Positions 26,301 to 38,187 of a DNA stretch of 64,000 nt are shown piece after piece; within the stretch, counting starts at the first letter, position 1; every line of letters starts with the position of its first letter. Position numbers and translations under genes: made by a program. The notes under the pieces were generated by a model. That model saw only the letters and a list, made by a program, of their open reading frames with translations, was not told the DNA's origin and searched no databases. Where the stretch lies: NCBI RefSeq assembly GCF_022201045.2, contig NC_068561.1:25426501-25490500 (forward strand), given 5' to 3'. Origin of the DNA: Citrus sinensis (Eukaryota; Streptophyta; Magnoliopsida; Sapindales; Rutaceae).

Positions 26301-27850
26301 TCACAAAATACTGACGATAAGAACTACAATAAGAGTATTTTTTGTGTGATATGTCACCCTCTTGTTGTCTTTATGGCAAGTATTATTTTTCTAACTCTAT
26401 TTACTATTTAGTTTTTACCATTTTTTAATTTATATTATTTTTCACAAAATATTGACGATAAGAATGACAGTAAGGCTACTATTTGTGTGACCTGTCACCC
26501 TCTTATTGTCTTTAAGACAAATATTATTTTCTAAATCTATTTACTATTTAGTTTTTACCAATGAGTAAATTTCTTCTTCTTTTTTTTAATTCAGAAACTT
26601 TCACCCAGGCACTAAAGATATATCCAGCAAGTACAAGATACCTTGTTCATGAACTTACTTTTCTACCGAGTTTAAGTAGGGAAATATCAAGTTCTCACAT
26701 GCAAAAAATTCATTACCTAAAATCAATAACCAAACACATTGCAAAAGCAGCAAAACCTAAGTTTGGTGATGAGCACATCATGGCACATGAACGTATGAGC
26801 CAGCCTTATCCAGCCCGAACTCCTAGACATTTGTGTCATTATGATCTTTATATTCTTTCAATGCACATATTCATTCATTTTCAAAACACCTACAACAATT
26901 GATTTTCCCCTTAATGTAGTATAAATACTAGACAAAGACAATATCAATTTTGCTTCCTAAATATTCAAGTTAATTAAGAAAATTGTATGGCTCAAATATC
27001 TAAATTTTTATAGAAGTGACACACTTTTGTACCCTACATAATTTGGCAATGAATTTGGTAGTATCATGTCACTTGTTAGGTTATTAATTTACATTTTAGA
27101 AACAAAATTGATGTATACACTAAATTGATACCGATGTCTTAATTAAATCCTAACCGTGAAACATATATCAGACACCTTAGATTTTCTGTAGAAGTGTTAT
27201 TAGCTAACTTCATTTGATCCCATAAAGCAGGCGGTAGCCGAACAATTAATCCATATGGCATTAAACAAAGTGTTCTATATGCCCATTAGCAGGTTACAAA
27301 AGTATATAAATTATACACAATCTGAGAGTTTGATAGACAATGACCGTGAAACAAAAGTTGATTTTTCTTTTTTCTTTTTTTAATTTTTTTAATTAATTTC
27401 ATTTTTGATCATACCATGTTGTCTTACATGCAAACAAGACTTGGATTGAGGATGCATTGTTGATTTTCCGTACAAAGTTTGGCTATCATATTAATCGAAC
27501 ACACGTTTTTAGGTTAAGTTGGACAAGTCTTGTTGGCATCGAGGCCAAATATATGTCTGTGTGTGTGTGTGTGTGGTAGAATTAAATCAAGAAGCAGTTT
27601 AATTAATTAGCTGGTCATTCTATTTTAAGCCAATCACTATGTTGGGTGAAAATTGAAACTTTCTCATCATTTTAGGGTTTGCCCATTTTCCACAAGTTAT
27701 TATTTTTATTTATAAACTAATACGAGTTGTTAAAGCAGTTGGACCATCAATTCATAATAGCGGTTCGAAGCAATTAGCAAAATAATAAACACAAAAGAAT
27801 ATGCTTAATATTGCTAATAGAGATCAAAAGTCAATTATAAACAAGTTCAC
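23308..27850. other. Spacer between mL41 and MIF
   Basis: About 4.5 kb. The first few hundred bases are mL41 3' flank. A two-unit 141-bp tandem repeat lies at 26286-26560 and a GT microsatellite near 27554-27575. The 113-codon frame at 26561-26902 starts at the repeat edge and resembles no family; I do not call it a gene. Confidence 0.5.
26286..26560. repeat. Two-unit tandem repeat, period 141 bp
   Basis: Unit 1 (26286-26426) and unit 2 (26427-26560) both begin AATTTATATTATTTTTCACA and end in TTTAGTTTTTACCA, with scattered substitutions. A partial third copy may precede them near 26240-26285, around a small AAAGACAAC/GTTGTCTTT foldback. Confidence 0.85.
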
Positions 27851-27854
27851 ACAT

Positions 27855-27864
27855 GCTATAAATA
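27855..27864 (+). promoter_or_regulatory. TATA box of MIF
   Basis: GCTATAAATA-type TATA box about 30 bp before a likely start site near 27890. It is followed by a CT-rich leader (CT repeat around 27953-27970). Its position implies that the first AUG of the mRNA is at 27995. Confidence 0.6.
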
Positions 27865-28102
27865 TGCAGCCTAGGGTTAGGGCTTGAGAGTGAGCATTTT
27901 TTCCTCACTGTATATATATCTCTTAATATTGTTTTGTCCTCTCTGTCTCTTTCTCTCTCTCTCTCTCTCTATTTTCCTCTTCTATTTATATCTAATGCCA
28001 GTTTCTGATTCTGGTTCAGGGAAACAATTTCTTAATTCTAAAGAAAATTTCGAAGGTTTTGAAGAAGAAGAAGAGGATACAAAAAATTTCGGGACAAGCA
28101 AA

Positions 28103-28390
28103 ATGAGGAAGAGGCAAGTGGTGTTGAGAAGAGAGGAGCCATCAAGAAACTCAACTGCTTCATCTGTCACAGTGAGGAGTGTGAGGTATGCAGAGTGCCA
28201 AAAGAATCATGCTGCCGGTGTCGGTGGTTATGCTGTTGATGGTTGCAGAGAGTTCATGGCCAGTGGAGAGGAAGGCACAGCTGCTGCACTCACTTGTGCT
28301 GCATGTGGCTGCCATAGAAGCTTTCACAGAAGGGAAGTTGACACTGAGGTCGTGTGTGAGTGCTCTTCACCGTCTTCAACCGCGACTTAA
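28103..28390 (+). CDS. MIF2: MINI ZINC FINGER (MIF) protein
   Basis: Small protein consisting almost only of the ZF-HD dimerisation domain, with no homeodomain. Known MIFs dimerise with ZHD proteins and block their DNA binding or nuclear action, affecting hormone responses and floral termination. Intronless, 95 residues from this start, the usual MIF size. MRKRQVV at the start matches family N-termini. The domain (about residues 28-78) shows [24 protein letters not shown] and [16 protein letters not shown] with the paired cysteines and histidines, then the MIF tail VDTEVVCE. The start at 28103 has A at -3, but an in-frame AUG at 27995 would add 36 residues (see findings). The MIF2 name rests on remembered synteny with MYB30 and a ZHD gene; MIF1/MIF3 are alternatives. 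Confidence 0.93.
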   Translation: MRKRQVVLRREEPSRNSTASSVTVRSVRYAECQKNHAAGVGGYAVDGCREFMASGEEGTAAALTCAACGCHRSFHRREVDTEVVCECSSPSSTAT

Positions 28391-29728
28391 CTAGAGATGA
28401 AACTAAAGCTTAATCAAGGATTGTTAATCAGTGGAGGTTAATTCATGTCATGTGTTAACTTTGCTTGTTTCTCTATATATCTGGGTTTGAGGGTTTTGAT
28501 CTTCAAGTACTTTCTCTCTCTCTTTTTAATTTGGTTTTCGTGTTTGAGATTGTTCATTTTCCTTGTCGATTTATAGGGTTAATTCATTGACATGAGTGGC
28601 TAAGACCTCCTTAATTTGTGATCCCATATTTATGTACAAAAGAGAGAAGAAGTGTGTTTTGTTCTTGAATATGAATGAATGATTCTCCCTTTTTCTGATT
28701 TTGTCTTTAGATTCATATATAGTTGTTTTGGTGCAATAATACTCTTAATTCCATTGTGTTTTTCCACTTTGAAATCAAGAACCTGTGAATGTCATCAATA
28801 TTCTGCTGAATTTCTTCTGAACTATACTTGTTTGAGGAGAGTGGCTACAGCAATAAGGCTTCTAATTCAAGAATAGAAAGCATGTAATTCCAGCACAAGT
28901 GATACATATAGCTGAAATAATCGGTCTACACATAACCAGCTAACCTAATCAATGTTATGCAATAACATGGTCTATATCAATTAATTGATTAATTAAGGAA
29001 AAAAGTTCTTTTGGAATAATTATTTCCGAATGTAGTAGTCTAATCACGTATGGTATGATGTATGGTAAGATCGATTACTTATTTGGAGTTACAGGCCCAC
29101 ACATATCTAATCATGTTGGTTGTTATAATGGAAAATTTCTTCGTGACAGGACTCAAAAGTTGATTAAAGCTTAAACTATAATAAACCACTTTCATTAGTT
29201 GGTCAATACAACTCACTAGCATTCAAAACCTAAGATAGCTAGAAAGATGATCGTATATGTGTGAGGCTGACCAACCACAAGATGACGATAAAAATTTCAT
29301 TAAAAAAATGAAAGTATAAAGCCACCTAAATGTCATGAACTAGTTTTTTTTTTTTTTTTCAAGCTTCGAGATATTGAAATCCAATATATTAAATGATTGA
29401 TATTCTTTTTTCCTTCTTAATCTTCAGAAACCTGACAGAATCGATCATTAAACAACTGGATACCTTACATGTGAGATGTGTAAGCATAAATGTTCAAGTT
29501 AGGCACTGAGGATTGGAATGAACAAACTTCAGGTACATGTTATTGATGAATTGGGTGGATGTCAATTCAAACACATCACAAGATTGGTTCATTGATGGTT
29601 TTGGAGTATGAATGCTAATAGAATCCAAGCGGAAAAGCTGTTTGTCAGGCCTGTAATTAGATGCTAGACCTATCAAGTTTGCAAGTACTCAATGAAATTT
29701 TGTTAAGGAATGGAAGTGAGTGTAGCTA

Positions 29729-29963
29729 TCAACCTGCAATTCTTGGATCCGTAAACTAAGAATGTGATGACTTAATCTTCCTACTTTTACTTTGCTACTC
29801 CTAATCATTTAATATCTTATTAAACAAGTGAGGTAGATCATAAAATAATTCAACCTGCAATTCTTGGATCCGTAAACTAAGAATGTGATGACTTAATCTT
29901 CCACTTTGCTACTCCTAATCATTTAATATCTTATTAAACAAGTGAGGTAGATCATAAAATAAT
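29729..29963. repeat. Tandem duplication, 121-bp and 114-bp units
   Basis: Units 29729-29849 and 29850-29963 are almost identical (both begin TCAACCTGCAATTCTTGGAT); the second lacks seven bases near its middle. The near identity indicates a recent event. Confidence 0.95.
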
Positions 29964-32900
29964 TCAAAATTTTATTGTTCCTCGAAGCGTACGACGAGAA
30001 AACTTCAATTATGAGATAATAAATAGTAAGATAAGAAGTGATCATAAAAAAACCTAGTAGCAAAGACTTAATAACATATAGAGTTTGATTATTTTTAAAC
30101 ATTATAATATAAAATTTTTAACTAATACTGGTTAAAAAGTAAGAATATACCATAAAATGCATCATAATCATTGCTGCGTTGAGCTCAAATTCTCTTTCAT
30201 TTTCCATGATAATGTCAATGTTATATTCATCAATATATTTTTCACACAACATATATATAATATCTAAGTTGACTGGTTGTCTAGCTAAAGCCATTTGTAA
30301 ATGACGTAAATAGTATCAATAATTTGATAATCTATAGTTCATTAATCGAATCAAATAAGCTGTTGTACGGATTAGTTTATTCTAATAACATTGAGTGCCA
30401 ATTAAATAAATGCATGAATGAAAATAATAACCTTTTAAATGGGGAATAAAGAGACACAAATATTATTCAGTTTGTAGGTGATGAAAATTCATTAGGTAAA
30501 AGGTGAAATTGAGGATTTAATCAACGAGGCCCAAACTCTACGACAATGGGCCTCTTTCCAAATACACACCAGCCAATGCGGTGGAGCTGTCTATAGCAAT
30601 TCTCAACTGGAAATACACCAGGGCATGGTCCGTTAAATGAACTCCATTCTCTTCAGAAATCAATACATGGTTTAATTAGTCGTGGTTTTGCGAGTAAACT
30701 CGTTTGGTTTTATAATGATTAATGAGCAACTAAATATGTAGCGTGACTCTATAGCACCTCATAAGTAGAGAATTATAAAAGACCAATAATATTATTTGAT
30801 AGCACTTTTGATCATAACATACAGAATACCTACAAAATTATTACTCTTTTATATGTATAAACGCATACTCACTGTGATTTCATTGAATTGAATGAGTGTG
30901 TATACACACCCATTCTGTCAACTGGACCATTACTTGTGCGACCTAAATTAAGACTAAGCAATGGGCAGCATGTGAATTGGGACAAATAGGTCTCATGAAT
31001 TTCCAATTTTGGGTCAGACAAAAGGGTTCTTTGCATCTTTGTTTTCACATCAACGAGTCCATAACCTAATTGGACATAACCATGGTACAGTTGAAATTCT
31101 GCAGCCTGCTTTTCAATTCATCATCTCCACTTACTTGGCCCAGAAATTTTTATCTTTCTGGTTGTCATAAAAACTAAAAATAAAAATATTGGGATTCAGC
31201 TTGGAATAAAACCAAGTGTTTTCTGGCAACAAAGATGTAATTCTGTAGGTGAATTTGGATTCCAAAATTGTGTTAATGGGTTGCTGTGAGCCAACAGAGG
31301 ATGCTGTCAAATAAAAAGATTTATGAGGGGATATTGGTTTGAGAATATAAATATGGACCACATTTATTTATTTGTTTTATATAAAGTGGAGTGAGTAATC
31401 TTTAATCTTTATGCTACAAAATAATTTTGTGGTCCTCCATTGACTTGCAATTGGTGCTTCTGTCAAAGGTATATTTCACTTGCTCCTTTTTCTCTTTTTT
31501 TTTTTTCCCCGAAGAAGATGATGATCAAGGAAGGGTCAGGATTTAAAGCTGCAAAAACTTCATTTATGCCTTTGAATTTTGGTTTTAAATATAGCCTTGG
31601 TAACTGGTAAGCGGCAGCAATATGGAAGAGAATGGTGTTGGTGTCTTTAACAAATTTAATGCCTTCTTATCATCTTATTTAATGAAAAATAGTACAAAGA
31701 TTAGAAGCAATGTGATGTCAGAAACTTAGTCAATATATACGGCCGTTTTCTCAATTATCGCAGCTTTACCAGCTGTCTTTTATAATTTATCTTTTCTAGA
31801 AGTCTGGAATCTAATTTAATTAATTTACCATATGAATGTTCTAATTTATTAAAACAAAACAAAAAAAAAATAGATTTAGGACTGGCAAGGAATTATAGAA
31901 TTATAACCAATATAGTAATCAGTTGTCCTTTTTTTCCTATCTATTCACTTTTCAGTCAGTTGTATTGAGGATGTAATACTTGGTATCTTTACTCATAGAA
32001 ACGTGCTCTAGGTCCTTCACCAAATTGCTAGCTTGTTTATATAATGTAATCTTACTCTTCACCTCTTTGTCAATAATTGAAAAGACAGCTCATTTGTATA
32101 TATTTGATCACGATTTGCTCAAAATCCCCTTTCACAATCAAATTTTTAAAAAATATATATATATCTAACTTTTTTGTATTCACTTTACTAATTCTTCTTT
32201 AGTAGATATTTTATAATTATTGCATAAAATACTATTATCTAATCTTCTATAATTAATAACTAATTATGAAAATTATATAATAATATTATTATTATTAGTA
32301 AAAAAATGGATATATTTTTTTTTCAGATTTAGTTACCGCTAGAGGATACGGACATTGGAAAACATTGTCACAAACCAAAGACATAAATACTCATTCACTA
32401 TATGTGTGTAAAATTGATGTTTCACAAAGAAAAAAAAATAATCTCTTTAGTGCTAAATAAGCAATCGTGTGAAACACAATTTAAATGTGCAAATGCGGAA
32501 GCACGTGAGATGAGAGAGGCACACGGATACTGAATCACATGATGGATGGACACACGAATCCAATGATATATATATATATAAATTAATTAATCCAGCCTTC
32601 GTATAACATTTAATTAATTTGACAGTGTGCTGCTGCTCAGTTGGGTTTCCCTTCCGTTCCGTCAACAATTGACTACACTTTCTCCCAATATTATATTTTT
32701 TAAGAGTTACTCGGAGCTAATCGAGTTGTTTAAATTCAACTGATAACATCAGATTGAAGTTGCAAATTAGAACCACGTCAAATTCTATTATCAGACAAAT
32801 GGGGTTTTAATGACCACATAAAAGATAAAACCAGTCAAAACCGAGAAAGCAAACGATATTTTTCCCCAGGAACGGGCCAACTGAGTTAACAGTGGAATTT

Positions 32901-33083
32901 CATTATATTTTATTTTCCCATTGCATTTATCTTGTCAACCAAAATTTCTGTCTTTGTAGCACATCTCAAAAAAGTTGTAACCTGAATAACCTGATTTTGA
33001 AAGGTCTTGGAGATAATATTACAAGTAAACTGACTGTCCCTTTGGTTGATTTGACACTCAATCTAAAGAATTTTTACACTTTT

Positions 33084-33097
<14 letters not shown>

Positions 33098-33129
<32 letters not shown>
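33098..33129. repeat. (AT)16 microsatellite
   Basis: Uninterrupted AT dinucleotide run. Confidence 0.95.
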
Positions 33130-33130
<1 letters not shown>

Positions 33131-34735
33131 CACTTCCCCAAAACAAAGTTCTAAAAGAAAAATGAATTGTAATTTTACTTTGGCAAACGGTAGCGTGAGC
33201 CCTAAAAGTTACCTAACAACGTTCAAAATTCAGATTTTTAATCATACATTTTGGGAAGTCAAGTCGCACTCACCCACAGTAAATTTAGTTGACATGTAAC
33301 GGATGCACAGTGAATTCTATAATATATGAAGCTGCGGAAATGGAATTTGTTCTTCGCTTCAAGTAAACTCCATCATTAACTAAATTATTCTTTAGAGGGT
33401 GCATTGTTAATTTACAGGCACATAATTGAAAGATTATGGTGAAAGCAATAACACTGCAGCAGAAGCATTGAGGATGCAATATTTGGTATCTTACCCGTAG
33501 AAACGTGTCATCGAGTCCGTAAATTTCGCACCTTTTGTTGACATTAATTTGCAAAAAACTTAAAACAAATTGTCGAAGCTTCAACTCAAGATTCCACTTT
33601 AACACCCAAATGACATAAGAGAAATTTATGGGGTGGTCTTTCCTTTTGGTCAAAAAATATCATCAAAGGAAATTACTGGTCTTAAGGGAGGAGAGGACTA
33701 AGGACTAGCAGCGAGGCCCAAAAAATGCCCCTGCTCCTAGAAAAACAAGATTAATGACTTCACCAATGACCTAAAACTTAAACAAACCCACGAGGAGGTG
33801 ATGGACAGGATGCTCGACATTTGAAGTACCACTTTCGTCACCATCATCATCTTAGCAAAAAAAATTATTATTATTATTATTTTCAATACGCAAAAGCACT
33901 CACTAATTGTCATCAACTTAACTCGACTTCCCTTAAAAGGAAAGTTAAGTAAAACATTCTTTATATTAAACTAAACCTTGGATTATACCTTAATCATAAA
34001 GTCTAATGTTGGGATTTTGCTGCTCTAACTATAGCCCACAATTTGCTTAAAACATAAACATTATCCAAAACGCCAAAAGCTAAAAGTTAATTTGCCTAGA
34101 ATAAAAAAAAGATTTTAAAAAAAAATGCAAAACGACGAGATTCCTAAAGAACATATTAGCTTATCTTAACCACTTTAAGTTATAAAACTATAATAATAAT
34201 AATAATAATAATATATAAGGGAACAACAAATGATCATAAAATGATTCAGTCCCAAATTAAATCAAATCTCTTCACAAATTAAACTCTAAAGTATTGGCAT
34301 AAAGCTAACGGGATATATTAGAATAATTTTGTAACCACTCTAAATCTAAGCTAGCATGAACACTTTTTGCTTCTTCCTCTCAGACAAGACAATATGAAAA
34401 AAAGACAACGCACACAGACACACTCGCAAACTGTTCATTTCCAGAGATGATGAGGAAGGAGAAGAAGAAGAAGAAGAAGATCTCAAAGGAGAAATCAAGC
34501 CCAGAAAAGAAAATAAAATAAATTTCCTTTTTAGAACAAGCTCTCCCATGATGATCATTTGATTAAACTCTAGCAACAAAATGAGAAATTAATAATAATA
34601 ATTAATAGAAAGAAATTAAAGAAAGAAGAAACAACTAAAATTAGGAATAAAAACAAGTAGTCCTTACTCTTCTATATATCTAACACTTATTCTCATCAAG
34701 TTCTCATGGATGATGTTTCATCTTGCATGATCAAT

Positions 34736-35875
34736 TTAGGATGAAGAAGAGGAGCCCCCATTAGCATTGGCGACATGCGCAGCACTTTCAGTAGCACTTC
34801 CGAACTGATGATTCAAATTCCGCACTCCATTATTATTATTGTTGATACCCTCTTCCTCGTCTTGGTCATCCCCGTCACCGCTCTTGCTGTTGTTGATGTT
34901 GTCGTTGCCAGTGTTGTCATCATCAAGATTGATCCTTCCAATTCCACCGCCAGCACTGCCGCTGCCGCTGCCGCCAGCACCATTCAAATCCCTTTTCGCA
35001 AAAGTGCTTTTGTTGTTGTGCATCCAAACTTTCAACACAGTCCTATCAACACCAACTTCATTACAAAACTCATGAACCAAATCATCATCCCTCTTCTGCA
35101 TCTTCCACCCAACCCTCTCTGCAAACTCAAACATTTTCTCCTTCTGACTCTGACTAAACTTTGTCCTAAACCTCTTCCTGCCTCCACTGCTGCCCCCGCT
35201 GTTGCTCATCATAATATTATTGTTATTATGATGATGATTATTGCTAATATGGTGGTTCTCTTGCGGTACTGCAGCTGCGGCACTACTCTGCTGCAAGTTC
35301 CCTGAGAGAGCAAGCAACATATGGGGTGCTGACGGGTAGTATGAGGAAGAGATCGGTGGCGGAGATGCAGAGCTGGGGCTCCTCCGAGACGGTGGCTGCG
35401 TCACCGGTGGTGGTGGGTGGTGGCGGTGGTGAGGCTGATACTCAATTGTTGCTGTTGTTGCCGTTGTTGGAACGTGAGGGAGATGATGATCTTGATCAGG
35501 CTCACGGCGGTGGAAGTTACGATGGCAGCCGCAGGCGGCGCATTTTAAGGAAGTGGGGTCTGAGGGGGTGGCGGTCGGGGACGGCATGAACTCTCCACAG
35601 CCGTCGAGTGCATGGCCACCTATGCTTGCTGCATGGTTCTTGAGGCATTCTTTGTACGTTACAACAATTGGGTGGTGGTGGTGGTGGTGGTGGTGACGTT
35701 GGTGGTGCTGCGGCTGAGGCTGGTGGCGTTTCAAGACGCCGTTTGTGAAGGTTAACGGCTTTGCTGAGTGGATCCGAGTGGCTCCCGTTTGATGATTATC
35801 AGTGGTGTCTGTTTCAGGGGACTTGGAGTTAGTGTTTGTGTTTAGTGTGTTGTTGTTGGTGGGGGTTATGTCCAT
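34736..35875 (-). CDS. ZHD9: Zinc-finger homeodomain (ZF-HD) transcription factor, ZHD9/ZHD10-like
   Basis: Plant-specific nuclear transcription factor that binds as homo- or heterodimers. A single uninterrupted frame of 379 residues, intronless as usual for the family. The N-terminus is Asn/Thr-rich, then [14 protein letters not shown] and a histidine run (residues about 61-68). The zinc-finger dimerisation domain (about 74-124) has [24 protein letters not shown] and [17 protein letters not shown] Pro/His/Ser-rich linker follows. The homeodomain (about 232-295) begins [20 protein letters not shown] and has the ZF-HD third helix [18 protein letters not shown], with methionine at the WF position as expected. 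A Gly/Asp/Asn-rich acidic tail ends the protein. The TNGVLKRH motif and its neighbours favour the ZHD9/10 subclade; this is a recall-based call. It converges with MIF, a likely protein partner and inhibitor. Overlapping plus-strand frames are shadows. Confidence 0.95.
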   Translation of the reverse strand: MDITPTNNNTLNTNTNSKSPETDTTDNHQTGATRIHSAKPLTFTNGVLKRHQPQPQHHQRHHHHHHHHPIVVTYKECLKNHAASIGGHALDGCGEFMPSPTATPSDPTSLKCAACGCHRNFHRREPDQDHHLPHVPTTATTATIEYQPHHRHHPPPPVTQPPSRRSPSSASPPPISSSYYPSAPHMLLALSGNLQQSSAAAAVPQENHHISNNHHHNNNNIMMSNSGGSSGGRKRFRTKFSQSQKEKMFEFAERVGWKMQKRDDDLVHEFCNEVGVDRTVLKVWMHNNKSTFAKRDLNGAGGSGSGSAGGGIGRINLDDDNTGNDNINNSKSGDGDDQDEEEGINNNNNGVRNLNHQFGSATESAAHVANANGGSSSSS

Positions 35876-37516
35876 GGTTGAGTTGAAACATTTAATTAAA
35901 AGCTGGAAGGAGGAGGAGGAGATAAAAAAAACAAAAGTGATTTTGAGACGAAAAGTGCTTTCAAGAAGTTGTTAGGGTTAGGTTTTTGATAAAAAGATTG
36001 AATTTTTGGTCCATGAAATGGGAGAGGAAAAAACGAAGGTAGAAGAAGAAGAAAGAAAGATGGTATTGATGATATTGATGATGATGATGATGAGCAGTGA
36101 TGACTGTTGATAATAAAAATCTGGGTTTTGTGGTTGTCCCTTCTTAACCACTTGTTCTTTTAACCCTAGTTCTAATCCATGGTTAATTTTTAACCCCAAA
36201 CCCCACTCAAGGGTTAGTTATGGCGTTGGATGTTCTGTAATAAATGGACTAATAACATCTAGACCCTTGAATGTTGACAATTTCTCAAGTGGTGTGTGTT
36301 TCTCCATTTATATTACATAGTTCCCTTATTCAAGAATTCCTGTGTATGCATTTTTAGTGCTGCTAAGTTGAGCAGATTCTCTTATTGATAATGATGAATA
36401 AAGGATGTGGGAAATCATTTATTAGCTTGATGGTAAAGTGATAAATCTCACCTCTTTCTCAACTTGTGTGAAGAAGATTCCAATAATATTATGCATTTTT
36501 TTTTGTATATTTAACTTTAAGAATAAAATTAAACTTGTTCTCAATCTAAATATCTAAATTACAATATACTAAACCTGATATAGCTGGTCTCAACAGATTT
36601 CTTTACCATAGATATTAGTACATTAGAAGTGTAATAATTAAGGAAAAAAAAAGGGAAAATAGATATTTGCTATAATTGAAAAACTATTGTCGTAGTTGAG
36701 AAATTGCAAAACATCAGGGGCTGCGATGTTATTGACCCACCGTTGTAATAAATATCCCCAATACATATGTATGTGCAGTGTGCACATTTTTAGCACGAGT
36801 GCACAATTGCTAATCCTGGTTTTATTCTGACTAAGTTGTTTGTTCGTGCTTAATTGGTCGAGTCGACAAGGCTATAAACTGAGTGGACTCGGTGGGGCTC
36901 GGGTATAATTCAGCAATTTGTGAGAGTTTGTCCGTCTGTCTCTAGTCTGTAAGCCACATTAACTTTGTCAAGTTGCAGGGGGCTTTAACAGTAACCGTCT
37001 AATTCATTTTGATCTTGCCAACCCTCTAATCCTTATACTCTTAACTTTAAGGACTATAATACCCCTTGATTAGAAAGAAAATCAAAAGAATAAGTAAGAA
37101 AAAGACGTATATCTTATTTGACTCACGGTGCGATAAAATATTCTCCCGTAAAGATTTGACATAATCGGCGCGAGAATTCTAGACTAGTAAGTGTATGTAT
37201 GTATGTATGCACAGCACTGTTTTAGTTCCCAATCGTTTGAAAAAAATAAAAGTGGTAACCACATCTCGTTCAAAATAATAATAATAATAATAATAACAAA
37301 TCAATAAAGTGTAACAGCAGCATCGTATTTGGTAAGATCTAGGTCAAATCAATTTCTAAAACTTTATTTCAAAATTTCAAAATAAATATGAATGCTAAAT
37401 TTTACTTGCACCTACGATTATGTCCACCAAGTAATAAAACTATTTTTAAACTATTACAAAAATAGCACCAGAGGCACCGCAATGGGACCCCGCATCTGCA
37501 TATAAATTGGAGTAAA

Positions 37517-37858
37517 ATGTTTGCAATTAAATCGATTATGTTTTATGAGGTAAAAGGACGGTTGGCAGAAAGGTCATTTCACAATGAATGGAGCGAATCT
37601 ATAAAATCGAGGTTGTTTGGGGTCACTACGGCCCTAAAAATTAAAGGTATCTTTGTCGGCTTCACTGAATTTTCGGACGTTGAACGGACAAAAGCCACCG
37701 TACGAGTGAAACGAGGCCGTTTCATCACCCTCTCAGAAGAACCAGTCAAACAGCGACTCCGCGTTTCAAAAACCGAACCGGAATTTGGGGACCGATCTTG
37801 GAGTTTAGTGCATGAGAAACGAGATGATGATGATGATAATCATGATTATCACACGTAA
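37517..37858 (+). other. Unassigned 113-codon reading frame
   Basis: Frame with higher GC than its surroundings, charged and hydrophilic (a basic middle, then a run of five Asp near the end). No family recognised, no clear introns, and no promoter assignment. It ends about 20 bases before a cluster of G-box/ABRE motifs, so the DNA may be regulatory rather than coding. Confidence 0.2.
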
Positions 37859-37880
37859 AAGACATATCTTGATCAACTGA

Positions 37881-37950
37881 CACGTGGTAATGCTTTGCCC
37901 ACGTGGCAACTCGTCTGCTTTACACTTTACATCTGGTTGCTGCCACGTAG
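37881..37950. promoter_or_regulatory. Cluster of three ACGT (G-box/ABRE-type) motifs
   Basis: CACGTGG (37881-37887), CCACGTGG (37899-37906) and CCACGTAG (37943-37950) fall within 70 bp, followed by TTTATAAAAAAG near 37979 as a possible TATA box. Such clusters bind bZIP/bHLH factors in abscisic acid or light response. No downstream gene is evident, so the target is unknown. Confidence 0.5.
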
Positions 37951-38156
37951 TACATCCCGTGCAGCTTTGTTCAGCAAATTTATAAAAAAGAAAGTGGGAG
38001 ACATGATACAGGACGTCAATGCTGCTGTATTGTTTGTTGTAATTGCACACTTGGGACAATTTTTATTATGGTAAAATTTCTTTTATTATTACATACTGAT
38101 GTATGCGTGGGAGATTTTTCGAAAATGGATGTATCAAAATCTCCACTTGAGGGAAA

Positions 38157-38187
<31 letters not shown>

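Larger units (their letters stand above)
28391..34735. other. Spacer between convergent MIF and ZHD genes
   Basis: About 6.3 kb holding both 3' UTRs, a 121-bp tandem duplication (29729-29963), an AT dinucleotide run (33098-33129) and a dispersed repeat pair (31964-32027 and 33467-33525). The 122-codon minus frame at 33285-33653 resembles no family and contains one of these repeats. No gene supported. Confidence 0.5.

Noticed and set aside
26561-26902. 113-codon plus frame after the 141-bp repeats
   Set aside because: No family resemblance, no promoter or splice support, and it begins at a repeat boundary.
27884-28102. Longest MIF frame beginning upstream of the TATA-derived start site
   Set aside because: Position 27884 is not an ATG and precedes the likely transcription start. 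Only the AUG at 27995 is a reasonable alternative start.
34775-35589. Several long plus-strand frames opposite the ZHD gene
   Set aside because: They are antisense shadows of the intact ZHD coding sequence, made long by its codon bias and low-complexity runs.
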